64,000 nt of DNA, from assembly GCA_947495795.1 (NCBI GenBank), contig CANMAI010000003.1, forward strand, positions 186,001 to 250,000, read 5' to 3'. This stretch comes from an uncultured Paracoccaceae bacterium. Lineage in GTDB: Bacteria > Pseudomonadota > Alphaproteobacteria > Rhodobacterales > Rhodobacteraceae. The notes below the pieces were generated by a model. That model saw only the letters and a program-made list of their open reading frames with translations, was not told the DNA's origin and did not search any database. Made by a program: the position numbers and the translations under genes. Below are positions 27,997-37,184 of this stretch, piece by piece; the first letter of the stretch is position 1; the number at the start of each line of letters is the position of its first letter.

Positions 27997-29097
27997 TCAG
28001 AAGCGGAAGGCGACTTTCAGGCCTGCTGCAATTGCCGAGTTGTCGGAGAAATCGCCAGTGATGCCACCGCCGCCTGGTGTGATTGCGTCGCCGAGGACAA
28101 CGTACCGAACGCCGCCCGAAAGTTCGGCACGCTCGCTCAGCTTGTAGGTTGCTCCGACGCCGACGCTCAAGTTGCCGTCTGTCGGGCCGAGATTTGGCGC
28201 GTTCCCGTCACCTGCAGGCTCGTAGCTCGCCTGAATTGCACCCGACCATTTCTCGTTAAACCGTCGGCCAAGACCAAGGCTGTAGGTGAATGTGTTCTCG
28301 TCATATTCAACAAGGCTGCCGCCCGTAATTGTAGCGTAGTTGGCCGGTGAGATGTTGATACCGTCCCAGTTCACCCAACGCACCGAGCCGAAGAGCAATG
28401 TGTCGGCGGCGATACCTGTTTGAAATTCCAGGTTCACAGATTGCGGCGTCGTGATGTCAGTGGTTGAGCTTGTTGTACCCAGCGCCGTTGAATTCTCAGT
28501 CGTGTCAACATCGTGGTTGACCTCGGAATTATACGTCAACGCAACCCGGAGAGCGATATCCTTGCGCTGATAGGCAGCACCAACGCTGTACCCCAAAGCA
28601 AAGCTGGTATCGCCTTCAGCGGTGTAACCCGCGGCCGGTGGTACGGCTACTTCCGTTGTTGTGACAGCCTGCAGCCGCGGGCCACCATAAACGCTGATAT
28701 TCGGAGTAATATCGTATTTCAGGATGCCCGTCAGTGCGTAGGTCTCCAGCGTGGCCTCCGTGCCGGGAATGATCCCTGCACCAGTCGGGTAGGAGATGTC
28801 AGCCCCGAAAGGTTGATCGAGGATCAAAGCGTATGAAAGGCTTTCTGTGATATCGGCCTTGTAGGCCGCGCCAATCTGGAGGTAATCAACACCTGTATTG
28901 CCGGAAGAGATACCACCGGCACCTGCGTATGTGCCGGTGATATCCGGCGAAACAAATCCGAGAGAAAACTCGATATATCGGCCTTCCTCAAAGATCACCG
29001 AAAGAGACTGGCCTGAGCGATCATATCCTCCTGCGAAGCCGACTGAGGTGGAGGCTGCCAGTAGTGCTGCAACAGCAGCGGTCGTTTTGATTGTCAT
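27997..29097 (-). CDS. OmpP1/FadL/TodX-type outer membrane protein
   Basis: Predicted outer-membrane beta-barrel for hydrophobic compounds such as fatty acids. The start at 29097 is preceded by GGGAGGGC and gives 366 residues with a signal peptide (MTIKTTAAVAALLAASTSVGFAGG, cleavage near 22-23). The mature part is a string of amphipathic strands (for example TFTYSLGLGRRFNEKWSGAIQASYEP, ELSGGVRYVVLG) and ends in a phenylalanine, VAFRF, the C-terminal signature recognised by the barrel-assembly machinery. It lacks an obvious hatch sequence NPA, and is shorter than E. coli FadL (about 420 mature residues), so the substrate is uncertain. Confidence 0.85.
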   Translation of the reverse strand: MTIKTTAAVAALLAASTSVGFAGGYDRSGQSLSVIFEEGRYIEFSLGFVSPDITGTYAGAGGISSGNTGVDYLQIGAAYKADITESLSYALILDQPFGADISYPTGAGIIPGTEATLETYALTGILKYDITPNISVYGGPRLQAVTTTEVAVPPAAGYTAEGDTSFALGYSVGAAYQRKDIALRVALTYNSEVNHDVDTTENSTALGTTSSTTDITTPQSVNLEFQTGIAADTLLFGSVRWVNWDGINISPANYATITGGSLVEYDENTFTYSLGLGRRFNEKWSGAIQASYEPAGDGNAPNLGPTDGNLSVGVGATYKLSERAELSGGVRYVVLGDAITPGGGGITGDFSDNSAIAAGLKVAFRF

Positions 29098-29258
29098 GGT
29101 GCCCTCCCGAGACACAAAATTTTTGTTCTATTTGCGACATTGTTACGCATCCGGAGGGCGATCGGTCAATAAATTACGCCGCGTCACTTTTCTTGCGGCG
29201 CGGCGCTGTTCGTCTTTTTTACAACAGGTTTTCGTAAGCGGTGCTTACTATTTGCCGG

Positions 29259-29795
29259 TTACTTCTTCATTGCGTCCAGAGATGTCTGAAGGATTTCCTT
29301 GGCCTCTGCCTTGTCGCCCCAGCCAATCACTTTCACCCATTTGCCGTCTTCGAGATCCTTGTAATGTTCGAAGAAGTGTTTGATCCGGTCGCGCGTTTTC
29401 TGCGGCACGTCATTCAGATCCTGGATGCCTGCCTGAAAAGGATCCACTTTCTCGACCGGTACGGCGATCAGCTTGTCGTCCATCCCGCCATCGTCTTCCA
29501 TCTTCAGCACACCCACGGGGCGGCAGCGGATAACGGAGCCGGGCATCAGGTTGAAATCGTTCAGCACAAGGACATCGGTAGGATCGCCATCCGCATGCAA
29601 GGTGTTGGGAACAAAGCCATAATTGCAAGGATAAAACATCGGTGTGTTGACAACGCGATCCACGAATACGGCACCGCTTTCCTTATCGATTTCGTACTTC
29701 ACCGGCGCACCACCGCCCGCGCCGCCGGGGATCTCGATCACCACGTTGATATCTTCGGGTGGGTTCTTGCCGGCGGGGATCTTGTCGATGTCCAT
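29259..29795 (-). CDS. ppa: Inorganic pyrophosphatase (class A)
   Basis: Cytoplasmic magnesium-dependent enzyme splitting pyrophosphate to phosphate. The start at 29795 follows AAGGAG and gives 178 residues, the usual family size; the open frame runs further upstream but is non-homologous. Diagnostic motifs are VKYEIDKESGAVFVDRV, YPCNYGFVPNT and the metal-binding signature DGDPTDVLVL (D66, D68 and D71 region). The C-terminal KVIGWGDKAEAKEIL is typical. Single gene downstream of the DMT transporter gene on the same strand. Confidence 0.97.
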   Translation of the reverse strand: MDIDKIPAGKNPPEDINVVIEIPGGAGGGAPVKYEIDKESGAVFVDRVVNTPMFYPCNYGFVPNTLHADGDPTDVLVLNDFNLMPGSVIRCRPVGVLKMEDDGGMDDKLIAVPVEKVDPFQAGIQDLNDVPQKTRDRIKHFFEHYKDLEDGKWVKVIGWGDKAEAKEILQTSLDAMKK

Positions 29796-29866
29796 CTTGC
29801 TACTCCTTGAATGCGAACGGATCTCGCCGCGCGGGTAGCATGAATGCCGCGGTTGCGAAAGGCCCC

Positions 29867-30748
29867 TCAGGCGGGGGCCGTTTGCCGCCGCTGTTCGGCG
29901 AGGATGTTCATCAGGTTTGCAGCGAAGACCAGTGCTGCGCCGATGAACACCGTAGCAAGTAAAGGTTCGTTGTAGAGAAACAGGCCGACAACAGCCACGA
30001 GGGGAAGCCGAAGAAATTCCAGCGGACTCACAACCGTTGCGGGAGCGATTGAAAGGGCGTTTGTGATGCAGAAGTGACTGAAAAGGCCGCAAACGCCTAT
30101 GATGGCGATAAAGGGCAGGGTTGCTGATGTGGGAATTTTGATGGCTCCATCATAGCCCGCCGTTATGAGGCCGAAAGCCGCTTGCATGACTGTGAGCCAG
30201 AAGAGAATGGAGATAACGCCTTCATGCCGGGCGAGGAGTTTTGTGGCCATCACTGCCCCCGCAAAACCGAGCGCGCAACTTGCACCCGCGATAACGCCTG
30301 CATTGATCTCCATGGTTCCGGGACGTGCGACGATGAGGATACCGACAAAACCAAGGGCTGCCGCCGCAAGCCGGATGCCCGTCATCCGCTCGCCCAGAAA
30401 GAGAGGGGAGAGGAGGGCGACCCAAAGAGGTGTAGTAAATTCCAGTGCAAAAAGCTGAGAGAGCGGGACAATGGTGACGGCGTAGAACCAGAGATTTTGG
30501 CCCGCGAAATGGAACACATTGCGCGTGAAATGCAGCTTGAGGCGGCTTGTCTTGATCTGGCCAAGCCGCCCGGTGAGCGCCCCGATCCCTACGACTATGG
30601 CGATGCCAAGAAGCGAGCGGAAGAACATGATCTCGAACGTGTCATGCGCCCCGCCCAGCTCACGCCCGGCCACTGCCATCAGGGTGAAGGACAGCATCGC
30701 ACCCATCATCCAAAGTGCTGCGAGGAGAGGGCGGGATTGGGGTTCCAT
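29867..30748 (-). CDS. EamA/DMT family transporter
   Basis: Inner-membrane exporter of the drug/metabolite superfamily. The start at 30748 (MEPQSRPLLAAL) gives 293 residues. Two EamA repeats of five helices each are visible, the first at about 10-140 and the second at about 145-285; typical strings are FTTPLWVALLSPLFLGERMT and ATVVSPLEFLRLPLVAVVGLFLYNEPL. Substrates of such proteins range from amino acids to S-adenosylmethionine; none can be assigned. It precedes ppa on the same strand by about 70 bases. Confidence 0.9.
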   Translation of the reverse strand: MEPQSRPLLAALWMMGAMLSFTLMAVAGRELGGAHDTFEIMFFRSLLGIAIVVGIGALTGRLGQIKTSRLKLHFTRNVFHFAGQNLWFYAVTIVPLSQLFALEFTTPLWVALLSPLFLGERMTGIRLAAAALGFVGILIVARPGTMEINAGVIAGASCALGFAGAVMATKLLARHEGVISILFWLTVMQAAFGLITAGYDGAIKIPTSATLPFIAIIGVCGLFSHFCITNALSIAPATVVSPLEFLRLPLVAVVGLFLYNEPLLATVFIGAALVFAANLMNILAEQRRQTAPA

Positions 30749-30846
30749 GGCGCTGAGCCTGCACTGGGCCAACGGAAAGTTGCAAGCGGGAAAGCAGGGT
30801 TCAAGAAAACTGGTGTCGCCCTACCTGATGGATTACGTTCCACACC

Positions 30847-31524
30847 ATGAAACATACTCTCGCGATACTCCTTTCGATAGCTCTTTACGGCCCAACGTCA
30901 GCGCAAGACATTGCGATGAGTGCACTTTCTTCAGAAACCGCGCGGCATCTTTCGCCGGTAGCTACTGTGGCGGAGGCAACCTTCCCAAGAATGCCGGGCG
31001 TCTCATTGACGTCTGCCCTGCGTGATGTTTGCGGCGGTGATGAAGGGAGTGATCCCTATGTGATCTACTGCACCAGCCTCAACAAGATTTATGTCGATGC
31101 GAAGCTGAGCGAAAAGAAGATGAGCGATGCAGAGATGGGCTATCGCCTAGCGCACGCTTACGGTCACGCGGTGCAGGTGCGCCACGGTATAGCCGACATC
31201 GCTTTGGCGACGATCCGCGCCAATCGCGCAGAGGAAACGGCGCTGCGCGGCATGGTGACACGACAGGTTGAGTGTATTGCTGGTGTCCTGATGCGCCGGG
31301 CTTACGGCAAAGGTGTTGCGGGACCTGCGGCCTGGGCCGGGGCGGAGCCTTTTACAGGCAGCCATTGGGGGGCCAGCCCCGTTGCACGTGGGCCAAAAGT
31401 TGCGATTGGTCTGGCCGAGCGGAATGCGTGGTTTGAAAAGGGGCGGGACAGTGATGATTTTGCCAGTTGCGCTGTAGGCGTGTTCTCTGCTGATCTGATT
31501 TTGAGGGCGGAGAACCAGCGTTAA
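30847..31524 (+). CDS. Secreted degenerate YpfJ-type zinc metallopeptidase homologue
   Basis: A 225-residue protein with a signal peptide (cleavage near TSA-QD at 19-20). It resembles the neutral zinc metallopeptidase (YpfJ) family: PYVIYCTSLNKIYVDAKL matches the family's FYC...IYLD region, LAHAYGHAVQVRHG sits where LAHEYGHHVQ is expected, and TRQVECIAGVLM corresponds to ELQADCxAGVW. The catalytic glutamate of HEXXH is replaced by alanine (H103-A104-Y105-G106-H107), while both histidines remain, so it is probably not a protease but might still bind metal. Paired with the next secreted gene 16 bases downstream; joint function unknown. Divergent from the DMT transporter gene. Confidence 0.75.
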   Translation: MKHTLAILLSIALYGPTSAQDIAMSALSSETARHLSPVATVAEATFPRMPGVSLTSALRDVCGGDEGSDPYVIYCTSLNKIYVDAKLSEKKMSDAEMGYRLAHAYGHAVQVRHGIADIALATIRANRAEETALRGMVTRQVECIAGVLMRRAYGKGVAGPAAWAGAEPFTGSHWGASPVARGPKVAIGLAERNAWFEKGRDSDDFASCAVGVFSADLILRAENQR

Positions 31525-31540
31525 CCGACTCTTTAACTCC

Positions 31541-31996
31541 TTGATACACTTTAGGTGGATGTGGTTCGCCCTCATTCTGATTCTCACACTTGCCGAGCCT
31601 GCAAGGGCCGCAGAAGTTGGGCGTGGATTGCCGGATTTGTCAGTCGATGCGCTTGCTTCCTGCCTGTTGAGAGCGGATGCAATGGATGAGATTGATGCGA
31701 AGGTTGACACGGCCTCGGATCGTCTGGTCGCCATTCGGGGTGTGATTGAGGAACTAAGGCTTGGGATGGCAACGCTTCGCGATACTGCGCGTATTGACGA
31801 GCGTATCGCCGTTCAGTGGATGGCGATGGACGTGGAATATCAGGCCGCCCGCACTGCCTTACGCGGTCTACGGAAAGACATGAGGACGGCCCTAGAAGAG
31901 CGGCAGGTGCTCGCTTCCGGCTACAATACGCTGTGTGTTGGGCGCACATACCGTGAGGAGGATTTGCAGGCGGCAGAAGAGAGTATGCAGAACTGA
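31541..31996 (+). CDS. Secreted coiled-coil protein of unknown function
   Basis: Not recognised. 151 residues with a clear signal peptide (MWFALILILTLAEPARA, cleavage near residue 23) and a mature part dominated by helices, including an alanine/leucine/arginine-rich segment at about 45-125 with coiled-coil heptads. It has two cysteines, one in ASCLLRAD and one in NTLCVGR, which could form a disulfide in the periplasm. The gene follows the degenerate metallopeptidase gene after 16 bases and may belong with it. The alternative ATG at 31559 (residue 7) is also possible. Confidence 0.65.
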   Translation: MIHFRWMWFALILILTLAEPARAAEVGRGLPDLSVDALASCLLRADAMDEIDAKVDTASDRLVAIRGVIEELRLGMATLRDTARIDERIAVQWMAMDVEYQAARTALRGLRKDMRTALEERQVLASGYNTLCVGRTYREEDLQAAEESMQN

Positions 31997-32102
31997 GAGC
32001 GCTTTCCGCTAAATTTGAGACTGGCCGTATCGCAGTTTATGGCCTTCCTTAAAGGTCGAACGCAAACTTCCAATCGTGTAAAACCGGAAATGCCACAGGC
32101 AC

Positions 32103-33668
32103 TCACTCCCACTCAATTGTGCCTGGGGGTTTGGAGGTAATGTCGTAGGTTACCCGATTGATCCCGTTCACCTCATTGATGATCCGAGTGGCCGTTTCGC
32201 CAAGGAAATCGTGGGTGAAAGGATAATAGTCCGCCGTCATACCATCAACAGAGGTGACGGCGCGGAGCGCGCAAGCAAAGTCATAGGTCCGCCCGTCACC
32301 CATCACACCCACGGTGCGCACGGGTAGAATTGCGACGAAAGCCTGCCAGATCTCATCATAGAGGCCGTGCTTGCGGATCTGATCGAGATAGACGGCATCG
32401 GCCTTGCGCAATATCTCCAGCTTCTCCCGCGTGATCTCTCCGGGGCAGCGAATGGCGAGGCCCGGGCCCGGGAAGGGATGGCGCCCGACAAAACTCTCCG
32501 GCAGGCCAAGCTCTTGGCCGAGCGCACGCACCTCGTCCTTGAAAAGCTCGCGGAGAGGTTCGACGAGTTGCATATCCATCCGCTCGGGCAAACCGCCTAC
32601 ATTATGGTGGCTCTTGATGGTAACCGAGGGCCCGCCGGAAAAAGAGACGCTCTCAATCACATCCGGGTAGAGCGTGCCTTGCGCAAGGAATTTTGCGCCG
32701 CCCGCAGATTTTGCATGTTTCTCAAACACATCTATGAACAGCTTGCCAATGGTCTTGCGCTTCACCTCCGGATCAGAAACGCCTTCAAGCGCTCGGAGAA
32801 AGAGTTCCGTCTCATCGGCGTGGATTAGAGGAATATTGTAGGTGTCGCGGAACATGCCGACGACCTCTTCCGCTTCACCCATCCGCATAAGGCCGGTATC
32901 CACAAACACACAAGTGAGTTGATCGCCGATTGCTTCATGGATCAGCACGGCTGCAACGGAACTATCGACCCCGCCCGAGAGGCCGCAGATCACGTTGCCA
33001 TCGCCCACCTGTTCGCGGATGAGGCGGATCGCCTCTTCCTTGTAGGCCCCCATTGTCCAATCGCCGATAAAGCCTGCAAGATCGGTGAAGTTTTTCAGCA
33101 GCCGCGCGCCGTTTGGTGTGTGATGCACTTCGGGGTGGAACATGGCGCCATAAAAATGGCGGGTCGTATCTCCGATCAGCGCGCAGGGCGCATTCGGCGA
33201 GGTGCCAATCACCTCGAAGCCCGGAGCAACTTCTGTGATCCGGTCGCCGTGGCTCATCCATACCTCTTCATTACCAGTGACAAAGAGGCCGCTGAAAAGA
33301 GGATCATTGTCGCCTGCGCCCGTTTTTTCCACGAAGGCGCGGCCGAACTCGCGGTGATGCCCGCTTTCAACCATTCCGCCAAGCTGCATGTTCAGAAGCA
33401 TCTGGCCGTAACAGATACCCATAACCGGAACACCGAGTGTAAAAACGGTGTCTGGTGCGCGCGGCGAACCCTTCTCCGTCGGGCTCGCGGGGCCGCCGGA
33501 CAGGATCACTGCCTTCGGCGCAAACTCCTCCAGAAAGGCGTCATCCACCTTATTGTAGGGATGGATTTCGCAGTAGATGTTCGCCTCGCGCAGGCGGCGG
33601 GCGATCAGTTGTGTAACCTGGCTGCCGAAATCGATGATGAGAAGTCGGTCATGGGATGTCTCTGTCAT
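32103..33668 (-). CDS. guaA: GMP synthase (glutamine-hydrolysing)
   Basis: Makes GMP from XMP, ATP and glutamine. From the ATG at 33668 the protein is 521 residues. The N-terminal class I glutamine amidotransferase domain shows ILSGGPASP and the nucleophile in GICYGQ (near residue 85), then MFHPEVHHT with the catalytic histidine and glutamate. The ATP pyrophosphatase domain has the PP-loop [14 protein letters not shown] near 235, and the C-terminal dimerisation domain ends KPPGTIEWE, as in nearly all GuaA proteins. Single gene on the minus strand, convergent with the small secreted protein gene and divergent from the mttB-like gene. Confidence 0.98.
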   Translation of the reverse strand: MTETSHDRLLIIDFGSQVTQLIARRLREANIYCEIHPYNKVDDAFLEEFAPKAVILSGGPASPTEKGSPRAPDTVFTLGVPVMGICYGQMLLNMQLGGMVESGHHREFGRAFVEKTGAGDNDPLFSGLFVTGNEEVWMSHGDRITEVAPGFEVIGTSPNAPCALIGDTTRHFYGAMFHPEVHHTPNGARLLKNFTDLAGFIGDWTMGAYKEEAIRLIREQVGDGNVICGLSGGVDSSVAAVLIHEAIGDQLTCVFVDTGLMRMGEAEEVVGMFRDTYNIPLIHADETELFLRALEGVSDPEVKRKTIGKLFIDVFEKHAKSAGGAKFLAQGTLYPDVIESVSFSGGPSVTIKSHHNVGGLPERMDMQLVEPLRELFKDEVRALGQELGLPESFVGRHPFPGPGLAIRCPGEITREKLEILRKADAVYLDQIRKHGLYDEIWQAFVAILPVRTVGVMGDGRTYDFACALRAVTSVDGMTADYYPFTHDFLGETATRIINEVNGINRVTYDITSKPPGTIEWE

Positions 33669-33812
33669 GCGCGTTGCTTTAGGCAACGCGGTTCCAAAGC
33701 GCAAGAGACGTGGGCGGGCGTGTCGCTTGCCGCCTGCAAAACTGCGGTTTCAGCCCATGGTTTGCACTGGTGCTTTGTATAAGCTTGGTCAACGGTTTTC
33801 AGGGAGATGGCG

Positions 33813-35357
33813 ATGACGGAGGCAGCGGCAGGACGGCGTGGGCGCAGCGGTGGTGGAGCGGCGCGCCGGGCGGAACGGACAACGCCCAAGCTGGAGACCG
33901 CACGGTTCATTGAGCGCAATATCCCGAATTTCGAGATCCTGAACGACGAGGCGATCGAAATCATCGAGCGCAATGCCGAAACTGTTCTGGAAGAGACGGG
34001 CGTCGCGTTTGTGGACAATCCAGCGGCACTTGAGCGCTGGCGCGAGGCTGGTGCGGATGTAAAGGGAGAGCGCGTTCATATCCCGCGCGGTCTCGCCCGC
34101 AGGCTTTGTGCGACAGCCCCCAACAGGTTTACTCAGCATGCCCGCAATCCGGAGCGGAACGTGGAGATCGGCGGCAAATCTCTCGTCCTTGCGCCAGTTT
34201 ACGGCCCGCCCTTTGTGCGGGATCTGGAAGGCGGCCGACGCTATGCGACCATCGAGGATTTCCGCAATTTCGTACGTCTTGGCTATATGTCCAAATGGCT
34301 GCATCATTCCGGCGGAACTGTGTGTGAGCCCACCGATATTGCAGTGAACAAGCGCCATCTGGATATGCTTGAGGCGCATATGACATTGAGTGACAAGCCC
34401 TTCATGGGTTCTGTCACCGATCCTGTGCGGGCGGAAGACAGCGTGGCGATGAGTAAGATCCTGTTTGGCGCGGATTTCGTGGATCAGAATACGGTGATGA
34501 CCTCGCTGATCAACATCAACTCGCCGCTTACGTTCGATTCGGTGATGATGGGCGCGTTGGAGGTTTATGCTGCCGCAAATCAGGCGTGCATCATCTCGCC
34601 GTTCATTGTTGGCGGGGCTATGGCGCCCGTTTCGGTGGCGGGTACGCTAACGCAGGTGTTGGCAGAGGCGCTGGCAGGTATCGCCTATTCGCAGCTTGTG
34701 CGAACCGGTGCGCCCGTGATCATGGGCGCGTTCGTGACCTCCATAGACATGAATTCAGGTGCGCCTACGTTCGGTACGCCTGAGGCCTCCAAAATACTCT
34801 ATGGGGCAGGGCAGTTAGCCCGCCGATTGAATCTCCCCTTCCGCTCCGGTGGCGCGCTCTGCGGTTCCAAACTTTCCGATGCGCAGAGTGCTTATGAAAC
34901 GGCGAATACACTGAACGCAGCCCTACTTGGGGGCGTGAACTTCATGCTCCATTCCGCAGGGTGGCTCGAAGGTGGGCTGGTCTCTTCGTTCGAGAAATTC
35001 GTTCTCGATGTGGATCAGCTCGGGGTCCTGCATTCCATCGCCGCAGGCATTGATATGTCGGAAAATGCTCAGGCCATGGATGCAATCCGCGAAGTTGGCC
35101 CAGGCGGCCACTATCTCGGCTGCGCGCATACACAGGCCAATTTCAAGGATGCATTCTGGCGGTCGAATGTTCTGGACTACAAACCCTTCGAGACATGGGC
35201 CGACGATGGCGGGCTCGATAGCTCTCAATTGGCCAACATCCGTTACCGCAAAATGCTCTCTGAGTATCAGGCGCCACATCTTGATGCTGGCATTGCCGAA
35301 GGGCTTTCGGACTTCATCGCAGCCGCAAAGGCGCGGGAACCCGATGCCTTTGGCTGA
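33813..35357 (+). CDS. MttB family trimethylamine methyltransferase homologue without pyrrolysine
   Basis: Corrinoid-dependent methyltransferase family member, 514 residues. The start at 33813 has GGGAG six bases upstream, which is why I prefer it to 33807. Motifs typical of the family are NFEILNDEAIEIIERNAETVLEETGV near the N-terminus, MGSVTDPVRAEDSVAM, GGAMAPVSVAGTLTQ near 265-280 and AGWLEGGLVSSFEKFVLDVDQLG near 385-405. The frame is uninterrupted, with no amber codon, so this is the non-pyrrolysine type; characterised relatives demethylate glycine betaine, proline betaine or carnitine. No corrinoid protein or activase gene is adjacent. The substrate is unresolved, with quaternary amines likely for a marine bacterium. 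Confidence 0.9.
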   Translation: MTEAAAGRRGRSGGGAARRAERTTPKLETARFIERNIPNFEILNDEAIEIIERNAETVLEETGVAFVDNPAALERWREAGADVKGERVHIPRGLARRLCATAPNRFTQHARNPERNVEIGGKSLVLAPVYGPPFVRDLEGGRRYATIEDFRNFVRLGYMSKWLHHSGGTVCEPTDIAVNKRHLDMLEAHMTLSDKPFMGSVTDPVRAEDSVAMSKILFGADFVDQNTVMTSLININSPLTFDSVMMGALEVYAAANQACIISPFIVGGAMAPVSVAGTLTQVLAEALAGIAYSQLVRTGAPVIMGAFVTSIDMNSGAPTFGTPEASKILYGAGQLARRLNLPFRSGGALCGSKLSDAQSAYETANTLNAALLGGVNFMLHSAGWLEGGLVSSFEKFVLDVDQLGVLHSIAAGIDMSENAQAMDAIREVGPGGHYLGCAHTQANFKDAFWRSNVLDYKPFETWADDGGLDSSQLANIRYRKMLSEYQAPHLDAGIAEGLSDFIAAAKAREPDAFG

Positions 35358-35376
35358 GGCAGTATAGCCCGCGCAT

Positions 35377-35661
35377 TCAGGCAGGCCTCAAGCGCGAAAA
35401 AATCCGAGCCTCCGCGATCAGGGCCGTGAGAACGCGGATGTGCTTTTCGGCGGAATATGTGCCATTGCCCAGGAGACGCACTGCCTCCATATCACCTTCT
35501 GCGGAGAGCAGGGCGCCCAGCGTCTGGCGGCGCGAGGGTTCCTTTCCGAGCGCAGGCCGGAGATCGCGATCCCGCTTGTAGAGATCCGCTCCCAGCCGGG
35601 CGGCCCTTACCAAAAGCTTTGGGCGGCGAAGATCTTTAATGGTTCTTTGAATATCAAGCAT
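35377..35661 (-). CDS. DUF6477 family protein
   Basis: Small cytoplasmic protein of 94 residues in a family found mainly in Rhodobacterales, function unknown. The LRRPKLLVRAARLGADLYKRDRDL segment at about residues 11-34 is its hallmark, followed by a helical arginine/alanine-rich remainder. AGAGG precedes the ATG by eight bases. It is divergent from the DUF6456 regulator gene and convergent with the mttB homologue; the shared upstream region suggests it may be under control of the DUF6456 protein. Confidence 0.8.
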   Translation of the reverse strand: MLDIQRTIKDLRRPKLLVRAARLGADLYKRDRDLRPALGKEPSRRQTLGALLSAEGDMEAVRLLGNGTYSAEKHIRVLTALIAEARIFSRLRPA

Positions 35662-35857
35662 GTCGGTTGCCTCTGGTTGATAACTGATCCTCCGACTATG
35701 GGGCTTTGTTCAGGCTGTTGCGCCTTGAAGCGTAGCAGCGTTCGGTGAGTGCAAGTCGCCAGTTCAGACCCCCCAGAAACTGCGAGTGTTAACATCTCTT
35801 TTACACTTCAACTTTAGGTAGAGTTTCATCAAATTGTAACTAAAAGGCGATCCGGTG

Positions 35858-37030
35858 ATGTCTGCGACCCACCAATTAGATCGCGAGATGGTAACAAGTA
35901 TGTCCCCCCACATGCCTTTGCTTGACATGAGGGTTCCAGACACTGTGCTTACCTATCTGGCGCATATCATGGGCAAGTTGCCCATACGCGTATTGGCACG
36001 GGCTCAGGGATGCCATGCCTCTACGCTTTTACGTCAGATCAGGCGAACTGAAACAAGGCGCGACGATCCGTTGTTCGATGAAGCGCTTGAGGCCGCAGGC
36101 TCATCCCTGATTTTCCCCCACCCCCAAACCGTAACCTCGAAGGAGATTTCGGAAATGATTGCCAATGCTGCGCGTTGCGTTGAAGAAGAAACCACTGATT
36201 TTGTGTCCAAGGAGGCCCGCCGAATTTTGCGGCGGTTGTGTGAAAAGAACGCTTTTATGGCGGTTGCTCCTGAAATGGAGAAAGCTGTGATCCTGAGAGA
36301 AACGGTGCCTGGCCGTCACACAAGGATCGCTGTGCTGGAGCGCGATGTAGCGCACCAGTTTGCCCTGCGTGACTGGGTTGAATGCCAAACAAAGGGCAAA
36401 GTGATGCGTTACACCATCACGCAGGCCGGGAGAGCCAGTCTGAAGCGCCTGTTGGAGGAAGATCGCGCTCTGCGGGCCGAACCTTCGGGCATGGCCGAGG
36501 CGCAAAACCCGTTTCGGGCGCAGCATCAAGAATTTGGAGAGCGTCATGTGGCCGCAAGCCACGGAAGCGAAGCCAAGGTCGTGCGATTCAATTTGGCCGA
36601 AAGCCCGCTGCTGGTACTCGGCCGCAAGAAAGACAGGCAGGGCGCTCCCTATCTCACCTCCGATCTGATCGAGGCAGGAGAGCGATTTCGCGAGGAATTT
36701 GAGCTTGCTCAGATGGGTCCCCGGGTTGCGCAGAACTGGGAGCGGTTTCTGACAGCTGATACGCGCCCGCAGGGGGGAGCACCCTCTGGACCTGCGGATG
36801 GGCCGACTGCCGCCCGTGATAAAATGGGTGCCGCGATGAAAGCTCTCGGCCCCGGCCTTTCCGATGTGGCGCTTCGGGTGTGTTGCTTTCTTGAAGGGCT
36901 TGAGGCCGCGGAAAAGCGGCTTGGCTGGTCCGCGCGTTCGGGCAAAGTGGTGCTGAAGATCGCCCTGCAACGCCTTGCGCAGCACTACAGTATCAAACCG
37001 AAAGTTTATCACTCTCAAGAGCTTGGTTGA
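35858..37030 (+). CDS. DUF6456 domain-containing helix-turn-helix regulator
   Basis: Predicted DNA-binding protein of 390 residues (an adjacent GTG at 35855 is an alternative start). An N-terminal HTH-like stretch (KLPIRVLARAQGCHASTLLRQIRR, about 40-63) is followed by a winged-helix-like region around 155-205 (AVLERDVAHQFALRDWVECQ, then YTITQAGRASLKRLL) and the C-terminal DUF6456 domain at about 255-385 (APYLTSDLIEAGERFREEFELAQMG, then LERRLGW-like AAEKRLGWSARSGKVVLKIALQRLAQHY). Conserved in Rhodobacterales; no target is established to my knowledge. A 13-bp perfect hairpin follows the stop. Confidence 0.8.
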   Translation: MSATHQLDREMVTSMSPHMPLLDMRVPDTVLTYLAHIMGKLPIRVLARAQGCHASTLLRQIRRTETRRDDPLFDEALEAAGSSLIFPHPQTVTSKEISEMIANAARCVEEETTDFVSKEARRILRRLCEKNAFMAVAPEMEKAVILRETVPGRHTRIAVLERDVAHQFALRDWVECQTKGKVMRYTITQAGRASLKRLLEEDRALRAEPSGMAEAQNPFRAQHQEFGERHVAASHGSEAKVVRFNLAESPLLVLGRKKDRQGAPYLTSDLIEAGERFREEFELAQMGPRVAQNWERFLTADTRPQGGAPSGPADGPTAARDKMGAAMKALGPGLSDVALRVCCFLEGLEAAEKRLGWSARSGKVVLKIALQRLAQHYSIKPKVYHSQELG

Positions 37031-37042
37031 TGAATTTGGCTT

Positions 37043-37073
37043 GTTTCCAAGCGCCTTTGCGGCGCTTGGAAAC
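37043..37073 (+). terminator. Hairpin terminator-like structure after the DUF6456 gene
   Basis: GTTTCCAAGCGCC and GGCGCTTGGAAAC form a perfect 13-bp stem around a TTTGC loop, starting 12 bases past the stop. There is no T-run, so termination may be imperfect or rho-assisted. Confidence 0.55.
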
Positions 37074-37143
37074 ACTCTCATTAATGCACTTTCAAATTAG
37101 CTTGAGATACCATATCGGCGAAAGCCAGAGGGCGCCGAGAGCG

Positions 37144-37184
37144 CGTTAGGATTTTGGCGATTTGGGTCTTTTAGAAACGCTTTA
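37144..37184. repeat. Dispersed intergenic repeat element, copy 3
   Basis: Plus-strand AGGATTTTGGCGATTTGGG followed by TCTTTTAGAAACGCTTTAGG, ending at the tpiA stop codon. It aligns along about 40 bases with the minus strand of copy 2 at 25001-25042, and its last 17 bases differ by one base from TTTAGAAGCGCTTTAGG at 25087-25103. Confidence 0.55.

Noticed and set aside
31518-31540. CtrA binding site (TTAA-N7-TTAA) before the small secreted protein gene
   Set aside because: The two TTAA blocks are separated by eight bases rather than seven, so it does not fit the CtrA consensus well.
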